46,760 bases of DNA, from contig JAHREW010000049.1 of NCBI GenBank assembly GCA_020883125.1, positions 1 through 46,760 of the forward strand, in the 5' to 3' direction. The position numbers were made by a program, and so were the translations under genes. The notes beneath the pieces are model-generated. The model did not search any database, was not told the origin of the DNA, and saw only the letters and a list, made by a program, of their open reading frames with translations. Every line of letters starts with the position of its first letter. The first letter of the stretch is position 1. Shown here piece by piece: positions 34,077-43,415 of this stretch. The DNA comes from Microcoleus sp. CAWBG506. Lineage in GTDB: Bacteria > Cyanobacteriota > Cyanobacteriia > Cyanobacteriales > Microcoleaceae.

Positions 34077-34685
34077 TTGACTGCAACATTCACACCCAAA
34101 AACAGCCGAACCTGGCACGCTCTCAACCCCCTGTGGCAAGGAGCAGAAGACGCAGTACAGAAGGGTTTACCCCACACCAAGCTAGCACCGGCATGGCAAA
34201 TACTGCTCCTTGGCGACGGTTCCCCCACCCGTCACCTGCAACTGCTGACGAGAGAACCCACAGAAGTTGATGTCATTGATATGTCGTTAGTGGGTGCAGA
34301 TGCAGATGGCGCGCCGGAACAGATTGTGGTGGTTCCGGGGCCGCATCTGCGCCGACAGGTGTGGCTGCGGACTGCTTCTGGACAGCGTTTGGCCTATGCA
34401 GCTTCTTGGTGGGAAGCGAGTCACGTAGACGAATATTTGCAAAATAAATCTTTGCCAATTTGGGCAAGTTTAGCGCGGCTGCGGACGGAATTGTATCGGG
34501 ATGTGCAAGGTATTTATTTGGGTAATTCGGCTGCTTTGGAATCAGCGTTTGAACAGTCGGGGCCTTTTTGGGGACGACACTATTTGTTTTGGCATCATGG
34601 TAAGCCGCTGACTCTGATTTATGAGGTTTTTTCTCCTTATTTAACAAAATATTTGGGGCCGATGCAATTGGATGTTGATTCATAA
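34077..34685 (+). CDS. Chorismate lyase (chorismate pyruvate-lyase)
   Basis: 202 residues from TTG at 34077, the only start that gives the full domain. Signature segments of the cyanobacterial family are LGDGSPTRHLQLLTREPTEV, RRQVWLRTASGQRLAYAASW, ELYRDVQGIYLGNSAALESA, and SGPFWGRHYLFWHHGKPLTL with IYEVFSP at the end. The enzyme splits chorismate to 4-hydroxybenzoate and pyruvate, the first step of plastoquinone head-group synthesis in cyanobacteria. No prenyltransferase is adjacent. Assignment rests on motif memory; sequence similarity to E. coli UbiC is low. Confidence 0.85.
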   Translation: MTATFTPKNSRTWHALNPLWQGAEDAVQKGLPHTKLAPAWQILLLGDGSPTRHLQLLTREPTEVDVIDMSLVGADADGAPEQIVVVPGPHLRRQVWLRTASGQRLAYAASWWEASHVDEYLQNKSLPIWASLARLRTELYRDVQGIYLGNSAALESAFEQSGPFWGRHYLFWHHGKPLTLIYEVFSPYLTKYLGPMQLDVDS

Positions 34686-34810
34686 AATGCGATCGCTCTT
34701 AGAGCTCCTTGTTAGATCAAATCCGTTGACCTAACTTCCTTGTTTGATCGACCGCGAAGACGCGAAGGACACAAAGAAGAAGAGGAAGATAGGTCGGGGT
34801 TCTGGGTGTT

Positions 34811-36115
34811 CTACTTATTTATAGTTGTTCGCTGAAATTTCACTCGCAAACCGTCGCGGGGATGGGGAGTTGGTACTCTGATTAAATTCAAATCTTGATT
34901 TGGTAAAAGCTCCCAGTCGCACTCCCGAATCATCCTTGCTGCAAACAATTTCATTTCTAATCTGGCAAATTCTTTGCCCAAACATTCTCGCAAACCGCCG
35001 CCGAATGGTACGTAGCTGAAAGGTTTAGCCGATCGCTCGGAGTTAAATCGATCGGGATTGAAGCGATCGGGTTCAGGATAAACTGTGGCATCTTGATGGG
35101 TTTGATTGATTTCGTAAAGTACGCTCCAACCTTTAGGAATTTCATAGCCGCCGAACTCACAAGCATTAATTACTGTCCGAAAACCACCTCCCACTGGTGG
35201 CACCAAACGCAGGACTTCTCGCAGTACCTGTTCTAAATAGGTCATTTGTTTGAGTTGCTCTAAGGTTAGCGGTTCTGTAGGGGGGAACTGCTGTTGTTCG
35301 GCTCGCACTTTTGCCATCACGTCGGGGTGTTGAGCTAACAGAAGACAAAAAGAGGCGATCGCCGAAGTTAGAGTTTCGTGTCCCGCAAACAACAGCAGCA
35401 GCACTTGGTCTTTTAACTCCTCCACACTCAAACTATTTCCCTCATCATCGCGAGCCGAAATTAGCAAGCCTAAAGCATCATTGCCACCGGGGATTCCTTG
35501 TTGGCGATCGCGAATAATATTTTCCAGTTCGGCTAACAGTAACTTTCTGCCAGTTTTAGCTTTACCAAACCGAGTAAAAGGCAAATCTAAAGGAATAGAA
35601 AATAATCCATCACTGAAGCTTTCAAAATAATGACCAAGCGGCGTTTCTGAACCACTATCTATCCCAACCAACAACTTACACGCCACATCAAAAGTATAAT
35701 TTCTCAGTTCGGGATACCACGCGAACTCGCTCATTTGTGCCCACTTTTCCAAATAACGCTGAGTGATATCTTCCATAGCCTCAATGTACCCAGCCAGGGC
35801 CCGTGGTTGAAATGCTTGGTATAGCAACTTGCGCCGATTTTGGTGGTCAGCACCAGTTTGCAGCGCCAAGGAAAGTGGCCCTAAAAGTGCTTTCGTGCTG
35901 GGAGGCCAACTCACCACAAAATATTGGTTTTCGTGGCTTAAAACAAACAAATTCGCCTCCTGACCGCACATAAAGACTGTAGGCTGTCCGAAAATGCTGG
36001 TTTTGAAAATATTTCCGTACTGCTGGTGGCGTTTTTTGGCAAATTGCGAATCTCGCAAAAATTTGAGGGTATCGCCCATGAGTGGTAAACCGAAACTGCC
36101 GGGAGGTAATGCCAT
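34811..36115 (-). CDS. Cytochrome P450, CYP120-like
   Basis: 434 residues from ATG at 36115 (MALPPGSFGLPLMGDTLKFL). The frame stays open to 36208, but that part is low-complexity DNA, and Synechocystis CYP120A1 starts similarly. I-helix LLFAGHETLTSAIASF with the AGHET oxygen-activation motif; ExxR in LREVLRLVPPVGGG; heme loop FSYVPFGGGLRECLGKEFAR with the axial Cys. Close to CYP120A1, a retinoic-acid hydroxylase, over the whole length. Likely a carotenoid-derivative or terpenoid oxidase; native substrate unknown. No membrane anchor. Redox partner could be a ferredoxin such as that at 27027. Confidence 0.92.
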   Translation of the reverse strand: MALPPGSFGLPLMGDTLKFLRDSQFAKKRHQQYGNIFKTSIFGQPTVFMCGQEANLFVLSHENQYFVVSWPPSTKALLGPLSLALQTGADHQNRRKLLYQAFQPRALAGYIEAMEDITQRYLEKWAQMSEFAWYPELRNYTFDVACKLLVGIDSGSETPLGHYFESFSDGLFSIPLDLPFTRFGKAKTGRKLLLAELENIIRDRQQGIPGGNDALGLLISARDDEGNSLSVEELKDQVLLLLFAGHETLTSAIASFCLLLAQHPDVMAKVRAEQQQFPPTEPLTLEQLKQMTYLEQVLREVLRLVPPVGGGFRTVINACEFGGYEIPKGWSVLYEINQTHQDATVYPEPDRFNPDRFNSERSAKPFSYVPFGGGLRECLGKEFARLEMKLFAARMIRECDWELLPNQDLNLIRVPTPHPRDGLRVKFQRTTINK

Positions 36116-36200
36116 TTTAGATTTTAGAGTAAAGGGAATGGGGACTGGGGAATTGGGGAATTGGGAATGGGTATTGGTAGCAACTAACCAATAAGCAATA

Positions 36201-36534
36201 ACCAACAACTAATCACCAATAACTAATAACTAACCAATCACCAATAACTAATGACTAATGACTAATAAGTAATGACTAATAACTAATGACTAATGACTAA
36301 TAACTAATGACTAATAACTAATGACTAATAACTAATAACTAATAACTAATGACTAATAACTAATGACTAATAACTAATGACTAATAACTAATAACTAATA
36401 ACTAATGACTAATGACTAATGACTAATAACTAATGACTAATGACTAATAACTAATAACTAATGACTAATAACTAATGACTAATAACTAATGACTAATGAC
36501 TAATGACTAATGACTAATAACTAATGACTAATGA
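36201..36534. repeat. 7-bp minisatellite ACTAATR, over 40 units
   Basis: After a degenerate lead-in (36184-36244) the unit ACTAATA or ACTAATG repeats almost without error to 36534, with the variable base switching irregularly between A and G. Stop codons occur in every frame on the plus strand. It fills the gap between the P450 start and the kinase gene's stop, and the kinase stop codon lies within it. Confidence 0.95.
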
Positions 36535-39500
36535 TTGGAATTTTAATGATAAATTCAGTTCCTTTGCCCACAGCAGAAATACAATGGATTTCACCTTGGT
36601 GTTTTTCCACAATAATTGAATGGGAAATCGCCAAACCCATCCCAGTCCCAGAACCGATCGCCTTTGTAGTATAGAATGGGTCAAATATCCGCTGCTTGAC
36701 TCGATCTGTCATCCCTACACCGTTGTCAGCAATGGCGATCGCCACCAAACTACCTTCTACCTGTGTACGAATGCGGATGATACCCGGATTTTGGCTCTGT
36801 TCTTCTACAGCGTCAATAGCATTAGCGATAATATTCATAAACACCTGATTTAACTGTCCGGCGTAGCATTCCACAAGCGGCAATTCTCCGTATTCTTTAA
36901 CAACTTGAATTAGTGGGCTAACGGACTGAGCTTTAATTCGGTGTTCTAAAATCATCAAAGTGCTGTCGATACCTTCGTGAAGGTTAACACTTTTCATGGC
37001 AGATTCATCGAGACGAGAAAAACTCCGCAAACTCCGCACGATATCGCGAATGCGAGTAGCTCCTACCTTCATCGAAGACAGTATTTTCGGCAAGTCATCC
37101 AGCAAGAAATCTAGTTCTAACGCATAGATTTCTGACTTAATCGCTGGCGGTGCTTCTGGGAATTCATCTCGATACATTTCCAGCAATTTAATGAGACTTC
37201 TGGTGTATTCGTCTATATAGCTAATATTGCCGAAAATAAAGCTGACCGGATTATTGATTTCGTGAGCAATTCCTGCTACCATCTGACCTAGACTAGACAT
37301 TTTTTCTGCCTGAACTAGCTGAGTTTGAGCTTGCTGGAGTTCGCACAATGCCGTTTCTAATTTAGCAGCTTGTTCTCTCGCTATCCGCGCTGAATCAAGA
37401 CTTTGAGTGTAGAGTTCTGCTTGGTTAATCGCAATAGTTAATTGATTGCCCACTGCCACTAACAGTTCGACTTCATCGTCACTCCAGTGCCGCGGGACGC
37501 CGCAAGTAGTGCAGCAAATCAGGCCAATTTGACTCGAAAGTGTCTGAATCGGAATGTCCAGCAGAGAATTGAATCCTATAGAGATGAAAAAATCCCGTTC
37601 TACCGAAGCGGTAGCAGTATCAAAATCATCGATCCGAATTATTTCCAAATTGGCAATCTGTTCATAGTGAGAACCAGTCGCATCGGTAGGATATAAACCT
37701 AAAAGCGAGGGCAAATCAGGATTTTTTGCCTCGTATGTCACATTCCAAACCGGCGGCGAAGCGTCGGGTTCATACCAAACAAATAGACACCGATCGACTT
37801 GCAGCAACTCGCAAATCTGCTCCACAGTAGTTGCTAAAATAGTATCCAAATCCAGAGAAGCGCGGATATTACTCGCTAGTTGGTTCAGCATCGCTTCCTG
37901 CTCAGCTAATTTACGGAATCTCGCTTCCGACTCTTGCAATTTTCTTTGAGATTCTCTTTCCTGCGTCACATCCAAACCCAAACCGATCAAGCCGATAGAA
38001 TTGCCAGAAGCATCTTTTATCTGAGTTTTTATTGTCTCCAAATAATGTTCTTCACCGTCAGCAAGTTGCATAACTTCCTCAGAATAAGACGGAGTATCTT
38101 GACTCCACGCTTGCAAGTCAGATGCCATGTAGTTAGCAGATGCTTCTACTCCCAAAACTTCGGAATAGTGAGTTGCTGCCAAAAATTTATCTTCAGGAAT
38201 AGCAACATCTTCGCAAAAAGTTTTGTTAACTAATAACATCCGCCCGTTAATATTGGTCATCCATACCCAGATGGGAGCATTGTCAATAATTCCCCTCAAA
38301 GTTTGCTTTTGTTTCCCTAGAGCAACTTCTATTTGTTTGCGTTTAATTCCCAGGGCGATCACATCCGCTATGGATGCTAAAGCAATCAGCGTTAATTCGT
38401 TCAACTCGTGGCGAGAAAACATCGCAATTACTCCTACTAACTGATTGTCAACAATCAGCGGATATCCGGCAAAAGCTACCATTCCCTCTCGTTCCGCCCA
38501 TTCTTTGTTGCTGACACGGGGATCTTCCATAACAGCATTAGTCAGGTGGGGTTTTCGCTCTTTAGCTATTAAACCAATCTTAAATTGACCGACAGGAATG
38601 TGGCTGTGATCGCCGTTAATATGAGTGTACATCCCCGCGCTTGCTTGCAGTTCCAATACATTTGCGTCTTCATTCAGCGTCCAAATCCGAGCAAAAGCAG
38701 CATCCAAGTGGCGCACAATGGCATCGCAGCACTTTCGCAAAGTTACAGGTAAAGTCTGGTTTTCTGTCAGAGCAATTCCCACATCTGCTCTGAATACAGA
38801 AAGTTTCAATTGTTCTGCTAAAGCTTGTTCGGCTTTTTTGCGATATGTAATTTCGGTAGCACTACCAACAATGCGAAAAATTTTACCAGATTCGTCTCGC
38901 AGCGGATTCAGAGTTGTGATAAAACACGCTTCTGTCATGTCAAAACTAACAGCTTCTTCGTAGGAAATTGAGCTATTTTTTCGCAGACATTCTGTTAATT
39001 TTTGCCGCAAAAATGCTGCCGCAGGCCCTGGAAAAATCTCTTCTGGAGTTTTGCCACACCCGAACTCGCTGCTGATGTTACCGAGTAACTCTGCTGCTTG
39101 GTTCCAGCCGGCGTAGCGAAACTCTCCGTCTGCGCCGACATCTATTACGAAAATGCTGTAATCCACACTGTCATAGATGCTACGCAAAAATTCTTCTTTC
39201 TGTCGCAGTTGTTCTTCTGCGATTTTGCGATCGCTAATGTCGCGAGTAACTCCTACTACACCTATTATATTACCTTCTCTGTCTCGCCACGGACTTTTAG
39301 TTGCTAGATATGTCTGAAGGTTGCCGTCAAGGTCTTCTACTACTTCTTCGACTGTTTCTTCAATGCCTGATTGGATAACTCGGCGGTCTATCTCTACAAG
39401 TTTAGCAACGATTTCCGGTGAAAAAAAATCTGTGTCTGTTTTGCCGATCACCTCTGCTTTTGATTTGCCAAAAAAAGCTGCTGTTTTGGAGTTTAGCGAG

Positions 39501-39946
39501 ACATATCGACCCTGAGTATCCTTGACAAAAATCAAGTCTGCGGTGCTTTCAAGTATACTTTCTAACAGTGAACTTTCTATTGGTTTGCATCCGCTGATGT
39601 CGCGACCGACAGCATACATCAATTCATCTTCTAGAGCAGGACTAATAGTCCAGGATATCCACTTGTAAGAACCATCTTTGCAGCAGTGGCGGTTTTCAAA
39701 GTCAATGGTACAATTACTCGCAGCAATACTTTCAACTTCTTTTAAAGTATCTTTTCGTTCTTCTGGATGTACAAATTCAATGAAGGGTTTAGCTAAAAGT
39801 TCCGCTTCGGAATAGCCGAGGATTTTTGTGGTTGTTGGATCGATCAGTTTAAAATAACCGTCTAAACCAATCACGCATAGCATCTCTAACGAGAGGGTAA
39901 AAAAGCGATCTTTGGCATCTAAGTCGATGTATTGGCTATTTTTCAT
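36521..39946 (-). CDS. Multi-PAS/GAF sensor histidine kinase
   Basis: 1141 residues, ATG at 39946. Domain order: PAS at about 10-125 (MLCVIGLDGYFKLIDPTTTK), PAS 130-250 (DLIFVKDTQGRYVSLNSKTA), PAS 255-375, GAF 385-545, PAS 550-670 (APIWVWMTNINGRMLLVNKT), GAF 690-855, then a coiled linker. HisKA has the phosphorylated His in MVAGIAHEINNPVSFIFGN at about 895. HATPase_c has N box NQVFMNIIANAIDAVEEQ, G1 IADNGVGMTD and G2 GTGMGLAISHSIIVEKHQGE. No membrane segment, so a soluble sensor. The second GAF (DRCLFVWYEPDASPPVWNVT) lacks the Cys-His pair of bilin-binding phytochromes. No response regulator is adjacent. The stop codon lies inside the heptamer array. Confidence 0.95.
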   Translation of the reverse strand: MKNSQYIDLDAKDRFFTLSLEMLCVIGLDGYFKLIDPTTTKILGYSEAELLAKPFIEFVHPEERKDTLKEVESIAASNCTIDFENRHCCKDGSYKWISWTISPALEDELMYAVGRDISGCKPIESSLLESILESTADLIFVKDTQGRYVSLNSKTAAFFGKSKAEVIGKTDTDFFSPEIVAKLVEIDRRVIQSGIEETVEEVVEDLDGNLQTYLATKSPWRDREGNIIGVVGVTRDISDRKIAEEQLRQKEEFLRSIYDSVDYSIFVIDVGADGEFRYAGWNQAAELLGNISSEFGCGKTPEEIFPGPAAAFLRQKLTECLRKNSSISYEEAVSFDMTEACFITTLNPLRDESGKIFRIVGSATEITYRKKAEQALAEQLKLSVFRADVGIALTENQTLPVTLRKCCDAIVRHLDAAFARIWTLNEDANVLELQASAGMYTHINGDHSHIPVGQFKIGLIAKERKPHLTNAVMEDPRVSNKEWAEREGMVAFAGYPLIVDNQLVGVIAMFSRHELNELTLIALASIADVIALGIKRKQIEVALGKQKQTLRGIIDNAPIWVWMTNINGRMLLVNKTFCEDVAIPEDKFLAATHYSEVLGVEASANYMASDLQAWSQDTPSYSEEVMQLADGEEHYLETIKTQIKDASGNSIGLIGLGLDVTQERESQRKLQESEARFRKLAEQEAMLNQLASNIRASLDLDTILATTVEQICELLQVDRCLFVWYEPDASPPVWNVTYEAKNPDLPSLLGLYPTDATGSHYEQIANLEIIRIDDFDTATASVERDFFISIGFNSLLDIPIQTLSSQIGLICCTTCGVPRHWSDDEVELLVAVGNQLTIAINQAELYTQSLDSARIAREQAAKLETALCELQQAQTQLVQAEKMSSLGQMVAGIAHEINNPVSFIFGNISYIDEYTRSLIKLLEMYRDEFPEAPPAIKSEIYALELDFLLDDLPKILSSMKVGATRIRDIVRSLRSFSRLDESAMKSVNLHEGIDSTLMILEHRIKAQSVSPLIQVVKEYGELPLVECYAGQLNQVFMNIIANAIDAVEEQSQNPGIIRIRTQVEGSLVAIAIADNGVGMTDRVKQRIFDPFYTTKAIGSGTGMGLAISHSIIVEKHQGEIHCISAVGKGTEFIIKIPIISH

Positions 39947-40110
39947 GATTTTAGTCTGAATTTTAGTCGATTTTTACTGATTCACAAACTGCAATCAAAA
40001 TGTTTAAATATTGTAAATGTTTTCTCGCTTGTGAAATCTAGTTTTTGACATTTTGGCTAAATTTACGCACCCATTCAAGAAATTTCAGTATATTTACGGA
40101 TTTGGGAAGT

Positions 40111-40142
40111 GATACCAAATCCGGTTGCATCGGAATGATATA
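40111..40142. repeat. ATCCGGTTGCATCGGAATGATAT palindrome, copy 4
   Basis: GATACCAAATCCGG, TTGCAT, CGGAATGATAT; same family as 3247-3273 and located at the outer left edge of composite copy B. Confidence 0.65.
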
Positions 40143-40172
40143 AGCGGAGGACACTCAAGCGTGCCCAAAGCC

Positions 40173-40381
40173 GTGTCAACAATCGCCTGAAACTCTTGGT
40201 ATATCTCGGTTTTACCTAAGTCTAGATCCCCCTCGCATCCCCACCCCCCCCTGCCCCCCCAAGGGGGATGGGGGACGAAAGAAAAGACTCCTGTCCCCCC
40301 CCTTCGATCGGGGGGCTAGGGGGGATCTAGATTTAATAGTCAAACAAAAGTCTCTGACTGGGTTTGACCTTAAATTGACAC
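40173..40381 (+). repeat. MITE-like core element, copy B
   Basis: GTGTCAA (40173-40179) and TTGACAC (40375-40381) are the shortened inverted ends. The interior runs in the same direction as 28786-28989: AATCGCCTGAAACTCTTGG, TTTTACCTAAGTCTAGATCC, GGGGATCTAGATTTAATAGT and CTCTGACTGGGTTTGACC. The C/G-rich middle differs in length. The flanks, by contrast, match copy A only after reverse-complementing. Confidence 0.85.
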
Positions 40382-40389
40382 CTATGCCA

Positions 40390-40425
40390 AGAGCCGTGTT
40401 CCTACAATCGATCGCGGTAGGGACA
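40390..40425. repeat. GCCGTGTTCCTAC / GGTAGGGACAC repeat in composite copy B
   Basis: Imperfect inverted pair equivalent to 28735-28776, seen from the other strand. Confidence 0.55.
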
Positions 40426-40445
40426 CTCCAAAAGCCTTGGACTCT

Positions 40446-40478
40446 ATATCATTCCGGCGCAGCCGGAATTGATATCAT
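40446..40478. repeat. ATTCCGGCGCAGCCGGAAT palindrome, copy 5
   Basis: Hairpin of ATTCCGGC and GCCGGAAT with GATAT edges, just past the stop codon of the ABC ATPase gene. It might act as its terminator, though no T run follows. Confidence 0.7.
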
Positions 40479-40484
40479 TTAATC

Positions 40485-42485
40485 TTAGGACTTAAAAGAA
40501 GTCTTGCGCCCTAATTGTTGCTGCCGAATTCGTTCCAAATTGCCCGCCGGAATAGCAGCAATCAGTTGGCGCGTGTAAGCTTGCTGTGGCTGGCGGTAAA
40601 TGCGCTCTGCTGTGCCAATTTCTTCGATTTTACCTTGGTTCATGACGATCGCCCGATCGCTCATAAACTTTACAACACTTAAATCGTGAGAAATAAAAAT
40701 ATAAGTTAATCCAAACTCTGTCTGTAACTCCTTCAATAAATTTAAAACTTGGGCTTGTACCGAAACATCCAAGGCCGAAACCGACTCATCACAAATAATA
40801 AACTTAGGATTTAAAGCCAAAGCCCTAGCAATACAAATACGCTGGCGTTGACCCCCAGAAAACTCGTGGGGATAGCGCCCCATGAAATTAGGATTCAAAC
40901 CAACTCTCTCTAATAAATAAGCGGCGCGATCGCGCTGTTCCTGCTGATTTTTACCAACGTTATGAATCACCATCGGTTCCATCACCGCCGCCCCCACATT
41001 CAGCCGCGGATCGAGAGAACTAAAAGGGTCTTGAAAAATAATTTGCAGATCCCTGCGCAACCAGCGCAACTTGCGGGCATACTCTTTCTGTATCCGATAA
41101 TTAGCCATCCATCGCCATTGAGAAATATTGTAAGCAGGAGGCGTAATTTCTTGACCTTCAAAAAAAACTTGACCGCTAGAAATCGGAATTAATTGTAACA
41201 AAGCTCTAGCCAAAGTAGATTTACCACAACCAGATTCGCCTACTAAACCCAAAGTTTCCCCTGGATAAACCTCAAAAGAAATATCATTCACCGCCATAAA
41301 CAAGCGCTTAGTTTCCCCAAATATACCAGGCACTGGGAAACCCACTTTCAAGTTATTGACAGTCAATAAAGGATCGCCAAGATTAGGTAGCCTTGGTGCT
41401 TTTCCCGTGGCAAAAGCGGACAATCCGCCGCTGCTATCACCATCTAAATCGACATATTTTTCCACAATTACTAACTCACCGCTAGCGTTAGTGGTCACAT
41501 CCATAAAATCCGAAACTGTGGGTAAGCGGCGCAATTGCTTTTCCAGAGTTGGGCGACAAGCTAACAGACCTTTTGTGTAAGGATGTTGGGGATTGCTAAA
41601 CATTTGTTCGATCGCATCGCATTCAACAATTTTACCTCGATACATCACCGCCACCACATCAGCAATTTCAGCAATGACGCTCAAGTCGTGGGTAATAAAA
41701 ATCATTGCCATACCTCTAGAGTCCCGCAACTCCCGCAGCAAAGCCAAGATAGTTGCTTGTACGGTGACATCTAAAGCAGTTGTCGGTTCATCTGCAATTA
41801 ATAAAGTGGGATTGCAAGAAATGGCCATTGCAATCATCACCCGCTGGATTTGGCCTCCCGATAGTTCGTGGGGATAGCGATCGAGCATAGCCTGTTTTTG
41901 AGCGTTGATGAGCTGCATCAAATCGCGGCCTCCAGTCATCCCCTCTGGCCCTTCTGCGGAGGAATCCTGCTGTCTCCTAGCCAAACACTGCTGCTTGAGT
42001 TCCCCATCATCGGGTAGTAGCTTCACCTCTTGCAGCAGAGAAGCTGCCTTGCGTCGTGCGATGATTGGAGATACCTTTTGGTGCAGACAAATCGCTTCCG
42101 TCAGTTGAAACCCGATGGTGTAAACGGGGTTGAGCGAACTCATTGGTTCTTGAAAAATAGTGGCAATTTGGCTGCCGCGGTATATTTGTTTTTCCTGGGA
42201 GGACATTTCCAGTAGATTCACTGACTGTTTGTGAGTGCCGTCTGTGGTTGAAGAGAACCAAATTTCCCCCGAAATTTGAGTTGACACATTGGGCAGTAAA
42301 CCCATAATAGCCAGGGAAGTGACGGATTTTCCTGACCCGGATTCTCCCACGATTCCCAGGGTTTGGCCTGACTTCACCTCAAAGGAAATGCCGTCAACTG
42401 CTTTGACTGTTGCAGACCCATCGCCTGCATCGGCAGAGTCAAATTCAACCCGCAGGTTGCTAACTTCTAGGACGGTTTCACTCAT
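40485..42485 (-). CDS. Two-domain ABC ATPase of oligopeptide/nickel type
   Basis: 666 residues, ATG at 42485. Two full nucleotide-binding domains are fused, as in GsiA/YejF or DppD-DppF. First: Walker A GIVGESGSGKSV at about 44-55, signature ELSGGQIQRVMIAMA, Walker B TLLIADEPTTALDV. Second: Walker A GLVGESGCGKSTLARALL near 415, signature FSGGQRQRICIARALA, Walker B KFIICDESVSALDVSVQ. In the second Walker B the usual Asp-Glu-Pro reads DES, common in this subfamily. Domain 1 contains an extra charged loop before its signature (QQCLARRQQDSSAEGPEGMT). It powers peptide or related import, but no permease or binding-protein gene is adjacent in this window. Confidence 0.93.
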   Translation of the reverse strand: MSETVLEVSNLRVEFDSADAGDGSATVKAVDGISFEVKSGQTLGIVGESGSGKSVTSLAIMGLLPNVSTQISGEIWFSSTTDGTHKQSVNLLEMSSQEKQIYRGSQIATIFQEPMSSLNPVYTIGFQLTEAICLHQKVSPIIARRKAASLLQEVKLLPDDGELKQQCLARRQQDSSAEGPEGMTGGRDLMQLINAQKQAMLDRYPHELSGGQIQRVMIAMAISCNPTLLIADEPTTALDVTVQATILALLRELRDSRGMAMIFITHDLSVIAEIADVVAVMYRGKIVECDAIEQMFSNPQHPYTKGLLACRPTLEKQLRRLPTVSDFMDVTTNASGELVIVEKYVDLDGDSSGGLSAFATGKAPRLPNLGDPLLTVNNLKVGFPVPGIFGETKRLFMAVNDISFEVYPGETLGLVGESGCGKSTLARALLQLIPISSGQVFFEGQEITPPAYNISQWRWMANYRIQKEYARKLRWLRRDLQIIFQDPFSSLDPRLNVGAAVMEPMVIHNVGKNQQEQRDRAAYLLERVGLNPNFMGRYPHEFSGGQRQRICIARALALNPKFIICDESVSALDVSVQAQVLNLLKELQTEFGLTYIFISHDLSVVKFMSDRAIVMNQGKIEEIGTAERIYRQPQQAYTRQLIAAIPAGNLERIRQQQLGRKTSFKS

Positions 42486-42614
42486 GGGTGTATGGCAAGA
42501 GTTCAGGGGATGTTAGGTGGATTGTAGCAGAATCTTAGGTTTGGCAAATCTCGATCGCAGCTTGGACGGCCTGTTCGACAAACAAGGAATTTAGGCGATC
42601 GCCTTAACCATGTG

Positions 42615-42821
42615 TCATTTATCACTTTCACGATCGCGATCTACTTGTTCTTTCTGAGATTCCGGCGCTGGTTTTTGTTGATTTTGCGATTTTTGAGTTT
42701 TCTCTAAGGCCTCGGCGTAGGACCTTGCCATGCTGACCAAAAAAGCTTTGGCCATACCGTCCACATTGTTTAAATCCTGGTTTTCCGGCGATTCAGCTTG
42801 ATCGTTGCTATCCTTGGTCAT
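42615..42821 (-). CDS. Small acidic/Gln-rich protein, unknown
   Basis: 68 residues, ATG at 42821 with AGGAG 11 nt upstream. Polar ends flank a single helix-forming stretch VDGMAKAFLVSMARSYAEAL; the tail is Gln/Lys/Glu-rich. No signal peptide or membrane segment. The good ribosome-binding site supports it as a real gene. It lies 129 bp upstream of the ABC ATPase gene on the same strand and could be co-transcribed. Family not recognised. Confidence 0.6.
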   Translation of the reverse strand: MTKDSNDQAESPENQDLNNVDGMAKAFLVSMARSYAEALEKTQKSQNQQKPAPESQKEQVDRDRESDK

Positions 42822-42976
42822 ATTTTTGTCAACTCCTGGGAAAGTTTTGCTAGGGACTTTTTGCTGCGTGCGATCGAACCAAACAACTTGTAATTTTTAT
42901 TACTTTGGCTTTCTAATTATCTTTAAGAGTAATACCGTAACTCATCATATCATAAACTGGTTTAGCGATCGATAAA

Positions 42977-43415
42977 TTAGAAAGAAACTTGAACTTGGCT
43001 AGTTACCCGTAGCACGGACTCCTGTTGAAAATTGTCCTTATAGGTTTTAATATTTTTCTGGATATAACGCTCTTTTTCCGGAATATTTTCATAAATCAAA
43101 CAGGACTATTTTCGATTTTTCTTGAATCAGAATTCCCGAACTATTGAGAAACTGCCCATCGGCGTTTAATACGGTTAGTCCTTCCCGAAAGTGAGGGGTA
43201 ATAACTACATTGACAAACTCTTGCCATTCTGACTCAGAAATCATCTCTCCTCCGGGTTTAGTTAAGCCAAAATATAATTCATCTTTGATCGGAGTGGTTG
43301 GCTTGGCACTAGCATCCGCCGTTTTGGAGAGTTGAGCGCGGGTAATTGTCGGGGAAATAATAGGAAAAATGAACAGCAGGGAAGCTAGGAAAATAATGGG
43401 TAAATTTTTCTTCAT
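42977..43415 (-). pseudogene. DUF3574 gene with a one-base frameshift
   Basis: ATG at 43415 gives a signal peptide ([20 protein letters not shown]) and the DUF3574 pattern DELYFGLTKPGGEMISESEW and FREGLTVLNADGQFLNSSGI. It stops early at 43089. Removing one T near 43098-43100 (CTGTTTGATT to CTGTTGATT) rejoins the frame to give IQEKSKIVLLIYENIPEKER, then YIQKNIKTYKDNFQQESVLR and a stop at 42977-42979. The restored protein is about 145 residues, normal for this exported family of unknown function. The defect may be real or a sequencing error. The start overlaps the tail of the ATPase remnant by 4 nt. Confidence 0.8.

Larger units (their letters stand above)
39947..40484. other. Intergenic region with composite repeat, copy B
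   Basis: No gene. 39947-40110 is AT-rich and probably holds the kinase promoter. 40111-40478 is a nest of palindromic repeats, listed separately. Confidence 0.7.

Noticed and set aside
36201..36534. CRISPR array
   Set aside because: The repeat is a 7-bp tandem unit without unique spacers, and no cas genes are present.
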